NCBI RefSeq assembly: GCF_001902145.1
Contig: NZ_MRST01000026.1
Coordinates: 116,342-180,341 of the forward strand
Reading direction: 5' to 3'
DNA length: 64,000 nt
From: Pseudomonas fluorescens
GTDB taxonomy: Bacteria; Pseudomonadota; Gammaproteobacteria; Pseudomonadales; Pseudomonadaceae
The notes under the pieces were generated by a model that saw only the letters and a program-made list of their open reading frames with translations, did not search any database and had not been told where the DNA came from. Numbering within the stretch: the stretch's first letter is position 1; each line of letters starts with the position of its first letter. Positions 17,120-25,146 of this stretch are shown here, piece after piece. Made by a program: the position numbers and the translations under genes.

Positions 17120-18097
17120 TTATTCGCCCCAGACGTCCTTGAGCACATTGACCCAGTTCTCGCCCATGATCTTGCGCACCACGCGCTCGCTGTGGCCGCG
17201 CTTGAGCAGGGTTTCGGTGAGGTTGGGGAACTCACCCACGGTGCGGATGCCCAGCGGGTTGATGATCTTGCCGAAGCTGGTCAGGCGGCGGGCATAGCCC
17301 TTGTCATGGGTGAGCATTTCGAAGAAATCCTGGCCATGGCCCTGGGTGAAGTCGGTGCCGATGCCGATCGCGTCTTCGCCGACGATGTTCATGGTGTATT
17401 CGATGGCTTCGGCGTAGTCGTCGATGGTCGAGTCGATGCCCTTGGCCAGGAACGGCGCGAACATGGTCACGCCGACAAAACCGCCATGGTCAGCGATGAA
17501 CTTCAGCTCTTCATCGGACTTGTTGCGTGGGTGCTCTTTAAGCCCGGATGGCAGACAGTGGGAGTAGCACACCGGTTTTTTCGATTCGAGGATGACTTCT
17601 TCGCTGGTCTTGGAACCGACGTGGGACAGGTCGCACATGATGCCGACGCGGTTCATCTCGCCGACGATCTCGCGACCAAAACCCGACAGGCCGCCATCGC
17701 GCTCGTAGCAACCGGTGCCCACCAGGTTCTGGGTGTTGTAGCACATCTGCACCACACCGACGCCGAGCTGCTTGAAGATCTCGACGTAGCCAAGCTGGTC
17801 CTCAAACGCATGGGCATTCTGGAAGCCGAAGATGATTCCGGTCTTGCCCTGCTCCTTGGCGCGGCGGATGTCGGCGGTGGTTTTTACCGGGATCACCAGG
17901 TCACTGTTCTCACGGATCAGGGTCTGGCTGGCGACGATATTATTGATCGTGGCCTGGAAGCCTTCCCACACCGACACCGTGCAGTTGGCGGCGGTGAGGC
18001 CACCTTTGCGCATGTCTTCGAACAGGTCGCGGTTCCACTTGGCAATAATCAGACCGTCGATAACGATGCTGTCGGCGTGCAACTCGGCTGGGCTCAT
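17120..18097 (-). CDS. Membrane dipeptidase (renal dipeptidase family, M19)
   Basis: Zinc hydrolase of 325 residues of peptidase family M19 in the amidohydrolase superfamily. Visible landmarks are DGLIIAKWN near the N terminus (where family members usually have HxD and here the motif is altered), the bridging-acid region, CDLSHVGSKT and CYSHCLPSG with metal-binding histidines, and GTDFTQGHGQDF near the C terminus. I chose the ATG at 18097, with AAGGGG about 8 nt upstream; the frame extends a further 44 codons without support. It leads the dipeptidase-DUF5943-dgcA run, so it may act on a glycine- or betaine-derived substrate. The unusual N-terminal HxD replacement makes ordinary dipeptidase activity uncertain. 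Confidence 0.82.
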   Translation of the reverse strand: MSPAELHADSIVIDGLIIAKWNRDLFEDMRKGGLTAANCTVSVWEGFQATINNIVASQTLIRENSDLVIPVKTTADIRRAKEQGKTGIIFGFQNAHAFEDQLGYVEIFKQLGVGVVQMCYNTQNLVGTGCYERDGGLSGFGREIVGEMNRVGIMCDLSHVGSKTSEEVILESKKPVCYSHCLPSGLKEHPRNKSDEELKFIADHGGFVGVTMFAPFLAKGIDSTIDDYAEAIEYTMNIVGEDAIGIGTDFTQGHGQDFFEMLTHDKGYARRLTSFGKIINPLGIRTVGEFPNLTETLLKRGHSERVVRKIMGENWVNVLKDVWGE

Positions 18098-18315
18098 CAG
18101 GCGTCCCCTTATTGGCGATTCATGCGCCGAATCGTCTGCCGGCGCTTTGGGGCCAGCATATGCCCAGGGACCGACGGAGCCGGGTGCAAAAACGACAGGG
18201 GAATTGCCGAAAGCGTCAATCCGCGACAAAGGCTGCGAAGACAGGCCCTACGGTCGGCTGTTCTTTGTCTTACGCTTGAGCCAGAATTGCGCATCACGTG
18301 ATATGAGACGGCGCA

Positions 18316-18717
18316 ATGAAATCGATTTTCCTGGCTTTGGCACTCATCGCAACCACCGCCCACGCGGCCGAAGACACCGACAGCACGCCGTGCGACGGCA
18401 TCGAGAACGACCAGCAAACCCTGGAATGCGCCAGCTACAACAAAACCACTGCCGAGCAATTGCTCAAGGACAACTATCAGGGGTTGCTGGAGCGCATGGG
18501 TTCGACCTACGGCAGCGACAAGACCAAACTGGCGGACATTACCGCCCGTCTGAAGGATGCCCAGCAGAAATGGGAAAAACTGCGCGATGCCGATTGTGCG
18601 GTGGACACCTTCCCTGCGGTGAACGGCAGCAAGGAATATGCAATTGCCCAGAATGATTGCCTGGCGCGGATGAGCGATGAGCGGTCGGAGTTTCTGGAGT
18701 CGATTGGGCAGGAATAA
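18316..18717 (+). CDS. LprI-like secreted protein (DUF1311)
   Basis: Periplasmic or secreted protein of 133 residues. Residues 1-17 (MKSIFLALALIATTAHA) are a signal peptide. The mature part has four cysteines and the pattern CDGIENDQQTLECASYNKTTAEQLL and QNDCLARMSDERSEFL, matching the lysozyme-inhibitor LprI N-terminal family (DUF1311). Some members inhibit lysozyme, but many are uncharacterised. It diverges from the dipeptidase gene across 218 bp and is followed 40 bp later by the DUF3010 gene. No functional link to betaine metabolism is visible. Confidence 0.78.
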   Translation: MKSIFLALALIATTAHAAEDTDSTPCDGIENDQQTLECASYNKTTAEQLLKDNYQGLLERMGSTYGSDKTKLADITARLKDAQQKWEKLRDADCAVDTFPAVNGSKEYAIAQNDCLARMSDERSEFLESIGQE

Positions 18718-18757
18718 ACGACAATCGCGTCACTCTCTCTTTTGACCAAGGCTACTC

Positions 18758-19174
18758 ATGACTCTGTGCGGCATCGAAATCAAAGGCAGCGAAGCCATCA
18801 TCGCTGTCGCCTCCCTGGACAACCAGACGCTGACCCACGTCGCCCTGGCCACCAAGAAACTCGCCCTCGACGATGACGATGAAGCGGCCAACGTCAAAGC
18901 CTTTGCCGCCCAGGTCGTGGCGTTCGTCCAGGCCAACGGCATCACGCGCATTGCCATCAAGAAGCGCAGCAAGAAAGGTGAGTTCGCCGGTGGCCCGACG
19001 ACGTTCAAGATTGAAGGTGTATTTCAATTGCTGGAGGGGGTTGAGGTGACGCTGCTGTCGCCGCAGACCATCAATGCGCAGAACAAAAAGCACACCTTTG
19101 ATCTGCCAGCGACGCTCAACAAATATCAGCACGAGGCGTATAAAACTGCCTGCTCAGGCCTGCTGAAGAAATAA
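18758..19174 (+). CDS. DUF3010 family protein
   Basis: Cytosolic protein of 138 residues. The N-terminal GIEIKGSEAIIAVASLD strand, the central KKRSKKGEFAGGPTTFKIEGVFQL and the tail KYQHEAYKTA fit DUF3010, a family of unknown function with an RNase-H-like look at the N terminus. The start has AAGG 7 nt upstream. It converges with the following secreted-protein gene, with 7 nt between stops. Function unknown. Confidence 0.75.
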   Translation: MTLCGIEIKGSEAIIAVASLDNQTLTHVALATKKLALDDDDEAANVKAFAAQVVAFVQANGITRIAIKKRSKKGEFAGGPTTFKIEGVFQLLEGVEVTLLSPQTINAQNKKHTFDLPATLNKYQHEAYKTACSGLLKK

Positions 19175-19181
19175 CTGCACG

Positions 19182-19610
19182 TCAGCTTTTGACGCAGTGT
19201 TCCAGGCCGTGCCCGCCGCCTTCGTATTCAGGGCCGTAGTAATACTTGACGAAGGACACCTTGCCTTCGGGGGTGGGGGTCACTTGGGCGACCCCCACGC
19301 CAAAGTCTTTCAAGGCCGGGTCGGTGTGGGCGAAGTAGATCCCCAGGGTATCGGCCGTCCCGGCGGCCATGCCTTCATAGCGGGACTTGTCTTCCAGGGT
19401 CAGGGTGAAGGTGTAGGCGGCGTACTTGCCAGTGCTTTGCTTGGCATCGAGTTTCATCTCGACAATGCCTTTGAAGTTGCCGATATGTTTGTCCTGGCCA
19501 TTACATTCATAACGGCCGCTGTAATCGGCGCCGGTGAACGGCGCTGGCGCCTGGGCTGCCCACACTGGGGTGGACGCGAGTGCAATCAAAGTGACTAGTT
19601 TTTTGAGCAT
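19182..19610 (-). CDS. Hypothetical periplasmic protein
   Basis: Product of 142 residues with a clear signal peptide (MLKKLVTLIALASTPVWA, cleavage after WAA). The mature domain has two cysteines (YECNGQDKH near the start and EHCVKS at the end) likely to pair. It is beta-rich with many Tyr, Thr and Gly, and ends in YYGPEYEGGGHGLEHC. I do not recognise a characterised family. The start is supported by AGAGG 6 nt upstream. It lies tail-to-tail with the DUF3010 gene and 145 bp from the cdhR stop. Confidence 0.65.
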   Translation of the reverse strand: MLKKLVTLIALASTPVWAAQAPAPFTGADYSGRYECNGQDKHIGNFKGIVEMKLDAKQSTGKYAAYTFTLTLEDKSRYEGMAAGTADTLGIYFAHTDPALKDFGVGVAQVTPTPEGKVSFVKYYYGPEYEGGGHGLEHCVKS

Positions 19611-19755
19611 GCCAACCTCTTATGGTTACGTATGGAACCACTGGACGTTAGCAGTCCGTTTCCAGTAATCGCTCGCAGCCTTGCAAAACAAGAATATTCC
19701 CACGCCACCACATGCACTTTCTGACACCACACTACTTACCAATGTGGGAGCTGGC

Positions 19756-20700
19756 TCAAACCACCTCCCGGCGCCGATCCTCCCTCGGGCATTTGGCAAA
19801 CCTGGCTCGATAACTTCTCGTGAAATACGACGGTGACTCAAACCCGCACGCAATACTCACTTCCAGCACGCTCATGTCGCTCTGGCGCAACAGTTTGCGG
19901 GCTTTTTCCAGGCGCAGGCCCAGGTAGAAATTACTCGGGGTGTCGTTCAGGTGCAGGCGAAACAGCCGCTCCAGTTGGCGTCGGGTGACCTTGATCGTTT
20001 CGGCCAGGGCCAAGGTGCTCAGGGGCGGTTCGGTGTGCTGTTCCATTTCGCCGATCACGTGCACCAGTTTCTTGTTGTTGATGCCGTAGCGCGTGGCGAT
20101 CTGCATGCGCTGGTGGTCTTTGCGGGGGCGGATGCGGCCGAGCACGAACTGCTCGGACACCTGGATCGCCAGCTCCGGGCCGTGGGCCTGGGCGATGAGG
20201 TCGAGCATCAGGTCGATGGACGCGGTGCCGCCAGCGCATGTGATGCGGCGCCGGTCGATTTCGAACAGTTCCTGGGTCACGGTCAGGTGCGGATAGGACT
20301 CCTTGAAGGCGTCGATGGCTTCCCAGTGCAGGGTCAGGCGGTGCCCGTCGAGCAGCCCCGCCTCGGCCAGCACACAGGCGCCGGTGTCGATGGCGCCGAG
20401 CGTTACACCGTCATGGTCGAGGCGGCGCAGCCAATGTTCCAGGGCGGGCGTGGCGAACTGCAGGGGTTCGAAGCCGGCCACCACCAGTAAGGTCGCGCCT
20501 TTTTTCAACGGTTCCAGCGCAGCATCGACGTTGACCGACATGCCGTTGCTCGCCAGCACCGCGCCGCCATCGGCACTCAAGACGTGCCAGCGGTACAACT
20601 CGCCGCGAAAGCGGTTGGCCACCCGCAACGGTTCCAGTGCGGAAATAAAACCGAGGGCCGAGAACCCCGGCATCAGCAAGAAATAGACATCCTGGGACAT
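19756..20700 (-). CDS. cdhR: Carnitine-responsive AraC/GlxA-type activator
   Basis: Transcription regulator of 314 residues with an N-terminal glutamine-amidotransferase-like (DJ-1/GlxA) sensing domain (about residues 1-190) and a C-terminal AraC double helix-turn-helix (about 215-310; TRRQLERLFRLHLNDTPSNFY and IACGFESPSYFTRSYRARF). It stands divergent to caiX and the cdh genes and matches in position and layout CdhR, the carnitine-responsive activator of P. aeruginosa. The 195-bp divergent region should hold its operator. A second regulator of the same build, GbdR, lies 4.5 kb away. Confidence 0.9.
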   Translation of the reverse strand: MSQDVYFLLMPGFSALGFISALEPLRVANRFRGELYRWHVLSADGGAVLASNGMSVNVDAALEPLKKGATLLVVAGFEPLQFATPALEHWLRRLDHDGVTLGAIDTGACVLAEAGLLDGHRLTLHWEAIDAFKESYPHLTVTQELFEIDRRRITCAGGTASIDLMLDLIAQAHGPELAIQVSEQFVLGRIRPRKDHQRMQIATRYGINNKKLVHVIGEMEQHTEPPLSTLALAETIKVTRRQLERLFRLHLNDTPSNFYLGLRLEKARKLLRQSDMSVLEVSIACGFESPSYFTRSYRARFAKCPREDRRREVV

Positions 20701-20895
20701 GGTGGCGCTCTCGTTGGACGGGCAGCGTGGTCACTGTGATACGCCAGTTCAACGAGCCATTCAAGAGCACAGGTCGCTGCAGTGCAAGAGCGGGTCGCCG
20801 CCGTGCGCTTTGCACAGCGCCAAGCTGCGTAACGTGATCCCACGGCGCACAAAGACGCCGGCACCCACAATAACGACCTGCCGAGGGCTCCACCC

Positions 20896-21840
20896 ATGAA
20901 CCGACTGATCAGCCGCTGCGTACTTGCACTCAGCGCCAGCGCCATTTTGAGCACTAACGCCCAGGCAGCGGATGCCCCTGCCTGCCAGAACGTGCGCATG
21001 GGCGTGGTCAACTGGACCGACGTTATCGCCACCAGCGCCATGGCCCAGGTGCTGCTCGATGGCCTCGGCTACAAGACCAAACAAACCAGCGCCTCTCAGC
21101 AAATCATCTTTGCCGGCATCCGCGACCAGCGCCTGGACCTGTTTCTCGGTTACTGGAACCCGTTGATGACCCAGACCATCGCGCCGTTCGTCGACGCCAA
21201 GCAAGTCAAGGTCCTCGAAAAACCCAGCCTGGAAGACGCCCGCGCCACCCTGGCGGTGCCGACTTATCTGGCGGACAAGGGCCTGAAAACCTTTGCCGAC
21301 ATCGCCAGGTTCGAGAAAGAGCTGGGCGGCAAGATTTATGGCATCGAGCCGGGCTCGGGGGCCAACACGCAAATCAAGGCGATGATCGCCAAGAACCAGT
21401 TCGGCCTGGGCAAGTTCCAGTTGGTGGAGTCCAGTGAAGCCGGCATGTTGGCGGCCGTGGACCGTGCCGTGCGTCGCAAGGAAGCCGTGGTGTTCTTTGG
21501 TTGGGCGCCGCACCCGATGAACGTCAATGTGGCGATGACTTACCTCACCGGCAGCGAAGACGCCCTGGGCCCGAACGAAGGCATGGCCACCGTATGGACC
21601 GTGACCGCGCCGACCTACGCCGAGCAGTGCCCCAATGTGCACAAGCTACTGACCAACCTGACGTTCACCGCCGCCGATGAGAGCCGGATGATGCAGCCGC
21701 TGCTGGATCACAAAGACGCGCTCGAGTCCGCCAGGCAGTGGCTCAAGGACCACTCGCAAGACCAGCAGCGCTGGCTGGAAGGGGTAACCACCTTTGACGG
21801 CAAACCCGCCGCCGCCAACCTGCAACTGACCAACAAATAA
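20896..21840 (+). CDS. caiX: Carnitine-binding periplasmic protein
   Basis: Periplasmic substrate-binding protein of 314 residues of the OpuAC/ProX-like class for quaternary amines. A signal peptide covers about residues 1-24 (cleavage after NAQA). Aromatic residues expected in the trimethylammonium cage appear in VNWTDV, GYWNPL and GWAPHPMN. It is about 45 percent identical by eye to the CbcX-like protein at 28.6 kb. There is no permease or ATPase gene beside it; in P. aeruginosa CaiX shares the CbcWV core transporter, which is present here at 29.6-31.6 kb. GAGGG lies 8 nt ahead of the ATG. Confidence 0.9.
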   Translation: MNRLISRCVLALSASAILSTNAQAADAPACQNVRMGVVNWTDVIATSAMAQVLLDGLGYKTKQTSASQQIIFAGIRDQRLDLFLGYWNPLMTQTIAPFVDAKQVKVLEKPSLEDARATLAVPTYLADKGLKTFADIARFEKELGGKIYGIEPGSGANTQIKAMIAKNQFGLGKFQLVESSEAGMLAAVDRAVRRKEAVVFFGWAPHPMNVNVAMTYLTGSEDALGPNEGMATVWTVTAPTYAEQCPNVHKLLTNLTFTAADESRMMQPLLDHKDALESARQWLKDHSQDQQRWLEGVTTFDGKPAAANLQLTNK

Positions 21841-21914
21841 CGTTTCTTGAATCACCGTTTCGCCGTTCACTCCCGAGCGCGAACGGCACCACCACGCCTG
21901 TAAGGAACCGCCTC

Positions 21915-22802
21915 ATGAACCACGACGTCATCATCACCTGCGCACTCACCGGTGCTGGCGACACGACCGCCAGAAGCCCACACGTGCCGGTCACCCCCAA
22001 ACAAATTGCCGCCGCTGCGGTGGAGGCCGCCAAGGCCGGCGCCACGGTCGTGCATTGCCACGTCCGCGACCCCGAGACCGGCAAGTTCAGCCGTGATGTG
22101 GCCCTGTACCGCGAAGTGATGGAGCGCATCCGCGAGGCCGACATCGACATCATCGTCAACCTCACCGCCGGCATGGGTGGCGACCTGGAGATCGGTGGCG
22201 GCGAGAATCCCATGGAGTTCGGGCCCAATACCGACCTGGTGGGCCCGCTGACCCGCCTGGCCCATGTTGAAGAACTGCTGCCGGAAATCTGCACCCTGGA
22301 CTGCGGCACGCTGAACTTCGGCGATGGCGACACCATTTACGTGTCCACCCCGGCGCAACTGCGTGCCGGCGCCAAACGCATCCAGGAACTGGGCGTAAAG
22401 GCCGAGCTGGAAATTTTCGACACCGGCCACCTGTGGTTTGCCAAGCAGATGATCAAGGAAGGGCTGCTGGATAACCCGCTGTTCCAACTGTGCCTGGGCA
22501 TTCCCTGGGGCGCACCAGCCGACACCACCACCATGAAAGCCATGGTCGATAACCTGCCCGCTGACGCAGTGTGGGCCGGCTTCGGCATTGGTCGCATGCA
22601 AATGCCGATGGCCGCGCAAGCAGTGCTGCTGGGCGGCAACGTACGGGTGGGCCTGGAGGACAACCTGTGGCTGGACAAGGGCGTATTCGCCACCAACGGC
22701 CAACTGGTGGAACGTGCCAGTGAAATCCTCAGCCGGTTAGGCGCACGGGTCCTGACCCCAGCCGAAGGCCGCATCAAGATGGGCCTGACCCAACGCGGCT
22801 AG
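21915..22802 (+). CDS. cdhC: 3-dehydrocarnitine cleavage enzyme (BKACE family)
   Basis: Enzyme of 295 residues of the beta-keto acid cleavage family (DUF849). It condenses 3-dehydrocarnitine with acetyl-CoA and splits it to betainyl-CoA and acetoacetate. Family marks are ITCALTGAGD at the N terminus, VVHCHVRDP with a zinc-binding His-X-His and the Pro/Arg-rich turn, and a final glutamate- and Asn-rich region (RVGLEDNLW). AAGGA precedes the ATG. It follows caiX by 74 bp and precedes cdhA with a REP pair between. Confidence 0.92.
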   Translation: MNHDVIITCALTGAGDTTARSPHVPVTPKQIAAAAVEAAKAGATVVHCHVRDPETGKFSRDVALYREVMERIREADIDIIVNLTAGMGGDLEIGGGENPMEFGPNTDLVGPLTRLAHVEELLPEICTLDCGTLNFGDGDTIYVSTPAQLRAGAKRIQELGVKAELEIFDTGHLWFAKQMIKEGLLDNPLFQLCLGIPWGAPADTTTMKAMVDNLPADAVWAGFGIGRMQMPMAAQAVLLGGNVRVGLEDNLWLDKGVFATNGQLVERASEILSRLGARVLTPAEGRIKMGLTQRG

Positions 22803-22820
22803 CACAGACACCACACAACC

Positions 22821-22913
22821 CTGTGGGAGCGGGCTTGCTCGCGAATGCGGTGGGTCAGTACCGAATGCACCAACTGAACCACCGCATTCGCGAGCAAGCC
22901 CGCTCCCACAAGG
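22821..22913. repeat. REP pair between cdhC and cdhA
   Basis: Inverted GTGGGAGCGGGCTTGCTCGC palindromes with matching extensions (GAATGCGGTG / CACCGCATTC), so the whole 93 bp can fold as one hairpin with a loop of about 30 nt. Confidence 0.87.
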
Positions 22914-22941
22914 AATTACCGAACTTTTCAGGAATGTCGCC

Positions 22942-23907
22942 ATGCGCTTTATCACCGAAATCAAAACCTTTGCTGCGTTGGGCAGCGGTGTCATCGGCAG
23001 CGGCTGGGTGTCCCGTGCCCTTGCCCATGGCCTGGATGTGGTGGCCTGGGACCCCGCGCCCGGTGCCGAGGCGGCCCTGCGCAAACGCGTCGCCAACGCC
23101 TGGGCCGCCCTTGAACAACAGGGCCTGGCGCCAGGTGCCTCCCAGGACCGCCTGCGCTTTGTCACTACCATCGAAGAATGCGTAAAAGACGCCGACTTCA
23201 TCCAGGAAAGCGCCCCGGAGCGCCTGGAGCTGAAGCTGCAATTGCACAGCCAGATCAGCGCGGCGGCCAAGCCGAATGCCTTGATTGGCTCCAGCACCTC
23301 AGGGCTGTTGCCCAGCGAATTCTATGAGGGCTCCACCCATCCGGAACGCTGCGTGGTCGGCCACCCCTTCAACCCGGTCTACCTGTTGCCACTGGTAGAA
23401 GTGGTGGGCGGCAAAAACACCGCGCCAGAGGCAATCCAGGCGGCGATCAAGGTGTATGAATCCCTGGGCATGCGCCCTTTGCATGTGCGCAAGGAAGTAC
23501 CGGGGTTTATTGCTGACCGCCTCCTGGAAGCGCTGTGGCGTGAGGCGCTACACCTGGTCAATGACGGCGTGGCGACCACCGGCGAAATCGACGATGCCAT
23601 TCGCTTTGGCGCGGGCCTGCGCTGGTCGTTCATGGGCACCTTCCTCACTTACACCCTGGCGGGCGGCGATGCCGGCATGCGCCACTTCATGGCACAGTTC
23701 GGCCCGGCGTTGCAGTTGCCGTGGACTTATCTACCGGCACCTGAACTGACTGAAAAACTGATTGATGATGTGGTCGATGGCACCAGCAAACAGTTAAGTA
23801 ACCACAGCATCTCGGCGCTGGAGCGCTATCGTGATGACTGCCTGCTGGCGGTGCTGGAAGCCGTAAAAGCAACCAAGGCCAAGCACGGCATGAACTTCGC
23901 CGACTAA
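22942..23907 (+). CDS. cdhA: L-carnitine dehydrogenase
   Basis: NAD-dependent enzyme of 321 residues oxidising L-carnitine to 3-dehydrocarnitine, the first step of carnitine breakdown. The Rossmann motif is GSGVIGSGWVSRALAHG (residues 14-30), followed by the acid WDP. A 3-hydroxyacyl-CoA dehydrogenase-like C-terminal domain carries GHPFNPVYLLPLVEVV and FIADRLLEALWREALHL. The length is that of the short form, without the thioesterase fused at the C terminus in some bacteria; here the thioesterase is the separate cdhB. AGGA lies 9 nt before the ATG. Confidence 0.93.
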   Translation: MRFITEIKTFAALGSGVIGSGWVSRALAHGLDVVAWDPAPGAEAALRKRVANAWAALEQQGLAPGASQDRLRFVTTIEECVKDADFIQESAPERLELKLQLHSQISAAAKPNALIGSSTSGLLPSEFYEGSTHPERCVVGHPFNPVYLLPLVEVVGGKNTAPEAIQAAIKVYESLGMRPLHVRKEVPGFIADRLLEALWREALHLVNDGVATTGEIDDAIRFGAGLRWSFMGTFLTYTLAGGDAGMRHFMAQFGPALQLPWTYLPAPELTEKLIDDVVDGTSKQLSNHSISALERYRDDCLLAVLEAVKATKAKHGMNFAD

Positions 23908-23910
23908 TCA

Positions 23911-24009
23911 TGTAGGAGCGAGCTTGCTCGCGAAGATCGCCAACGATAACGCGGGGCACCCGTTACCCCACGGCGATCTTGAGTTTTTCGCGAGCAAGCT
24001 CGCTCCTGC
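23911..24009. repeat. REP pair, near-identical to the one at 25031
   Basis: About 99 bp: GTAGGAGCGAGC-type palindromes flanking an inner GATCGCCAACGATAACGCGG ... CCACGGCGATC segment. Almost the same 100 bp recurs at 25031-25130, giving two direct copies around cdhB. Confidence 0.88.
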
Positions 24010-24037
24010 AAAAAGCCTTTTGAATTGGATTCATGCC

Positions 24038-24532
24038 ATGCCCGCACTGACCACCTACACCACGAACATCCTGCCCGACTGGGTCGACTACAACGGCCAT
24101 CTGCGTGACGCGTTCTATCTGCTGATCTTCAGCTACGCCACCGATGCGCTGATGGACACCCTGGGGCTGGACAGCGAAAACCGCGAAGCCAGCGGCCACT
24201 CGCTGTTCACCCTGGAGTTGCACCTGAACTACCTGCATGAGGTAAAGCTCGGCGCCGAGGTTGAGGTGCATACCCAACTGATCGCCCACGACGCCAAGCG
24301 CCTGCACCTCTATCACAGCCTGCACCTTGTGGGCGAAGGGCGCGAGTTGGCGGGTAACGAACAGATGCTGCTGCATGTCGATCTGGGCGGGCCGCAGTCG
24401 GCGCCGTTTACTGGCGCGACCCTGGAAAAACTCGCCGCCCTCAGCCAGGAGCAGGCCGATCTACCCCGGCCTGCCCTTCTGGGTCGGGTGATTGGGCTGC
24501 CCGCGCAAAAAAAAGCCCCGATCCAGCCGTGA
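24038..24532 (+). CDS. cdhB: Betainyl-CoA thioesterase (hot-dog fold)
   Basis: Thioesterase of 164 residues that releases glycine betaine from betainyl-CoA, joining carnitine breakdown to the betaine pathway. The hot-dog signature is PDWVDYNGHLRDAFYLLIFSYATD near the N terminus, with the catalytic acid, followed by LHLNYLHEVKLGAEVEV. The frame runs upstream to 23924 through the REP pair; the ATG at 24038 is the first start that gives the family N terminus (MPALTTYTTNILPDWVDYNG). The last codons overlap the stem of a minus-strand terminator. Confidence 0.9.
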   Translation: MPALTTYTTNILPDWVDYNGHLRDAFYLLIFSYATDALMDTLGLDSENREASGHSLFTLELHLNYLHEVKLGAEVEVHTQLIAHDAKRLHLYHSLHLVGEGRELAGNEQMLLHVDLGGPQSAPFTGATLEKLAALSQEQADLPRPALLGRVIGLPAQKKAPIQP

Positions 24533-24544
24533 CGGGATCGGGGC
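24507..24544 (-). terminator. Strong intrinsic terminator for minus-strand transcripts
   Basis: Read on the minus strand: a perfect 10-bp stem (GCCCCGATCC / GGATCGGGGC, positions 24515-24524 and 24535-24544, 10-nt loop) followed directly by eight T (24514-24507). On the plus strand there is no T tract after the stem. It overlaps the cdhB 3' end and stop codon, and would end any transcript coming leftward from the gbdR side. Confidence 0.8.
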
Positions 24545-24755
24545 AGAGTGCCTTGTGTGAGCCGTGCATCCGAGGGTGACCAAACCTTCAAGCTGCGTGC
24601 CTGGGTTCAGTGTGCCCGTTACGGGTAGGGTCAAGTACCCCGAAAACGACCTGTTCATAGCCATCCGAGCCATCGGTGGATTCTGCCCTTGCCGCGAGTC
24701 ACGGGGCCTACCAGAATCCAAGTCAGTTCCCGCTCCCTACACCAGGATGACCGTC

Positions 24756-25019
24756 ATGATGCACGCGGATTTGATTGACCAGGATGACCTGCTGGGCCAC
24801 CTGCGCTCGCTGGGTTTTGAAGTGTCCAGCGGCGCTACTGCCGAGCAGGCTTGCGAGTGTGCGGTGCGCGGGTTGAGCGAAGCGCGGGCCAAGGCGCTCA
24901 AGGGCATGGTTGAAAAGATGTACAGCGGCAGCGCGACGATTTTGCCGGCGGTGAGGCAGGCGATCGACAAGCAATTGTTGCCGGCGCTGATGCAGTTCAA
25001 ACAGAGCTCTGGCGCCTGA
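24756..25019 (+). CDS. Hypothetical protein, 87 aa
   Basis: Small soluble protein with no signal peptide. It is largely helical: LIDQDDLLGHLRSLGFEVS, then ATAEQACECAVRGLSEARAKALKGMVEKM, then a C-terminal helix. I do not recognise a characterised family. AGGATGA lies 7-8 nt before the ATG at 24756; another ATG follows directly at 24759 and one precedes at 24747. The open frame upstream to 24564 lacks a credible start. It lies between two near-identical REP pairs in the carnitine cluster. Confidence 0.6.
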   Translation: MMHADLIDQDDLLGHLRSLGFEVSSGATAEQACECAVRGLSEARAKALKGMVEKMYSGSATILPAVRQAIDKQLLPALMQFKQSSGA

Positions 25020-25030
25020 AATACATCCTC

Positions 25031-25130
25031 TGTAGGAGCGAGCTTGCTCGCGAAGATCGCCAACGATAACGCGGGGCATCAGATATCCCACGGCGATCTT
25101 GAGTTTTTCGCGAGCAAGCTCGCTCCTACA
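25031..25130. repeat. REP pair, second copy
   Basis: Direct repeat of 23911-24009 with only a few differences. It lies between the small hypothetical gene and the gbdR stop. Confidence 0.88.
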
Positions 25131-25146
25131 ATAAGGCAGCCCGGTG

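Noticed and set aside
14308..17142. A 944-codon plus-strand open frame over dgcA
   Set aside because: It mirrors dgcA and the DUF5943 gene on the opposite strand. High GC in pseudomonads creates long antisense frames; the translation is His/Val/Gly-rich and fits no family.
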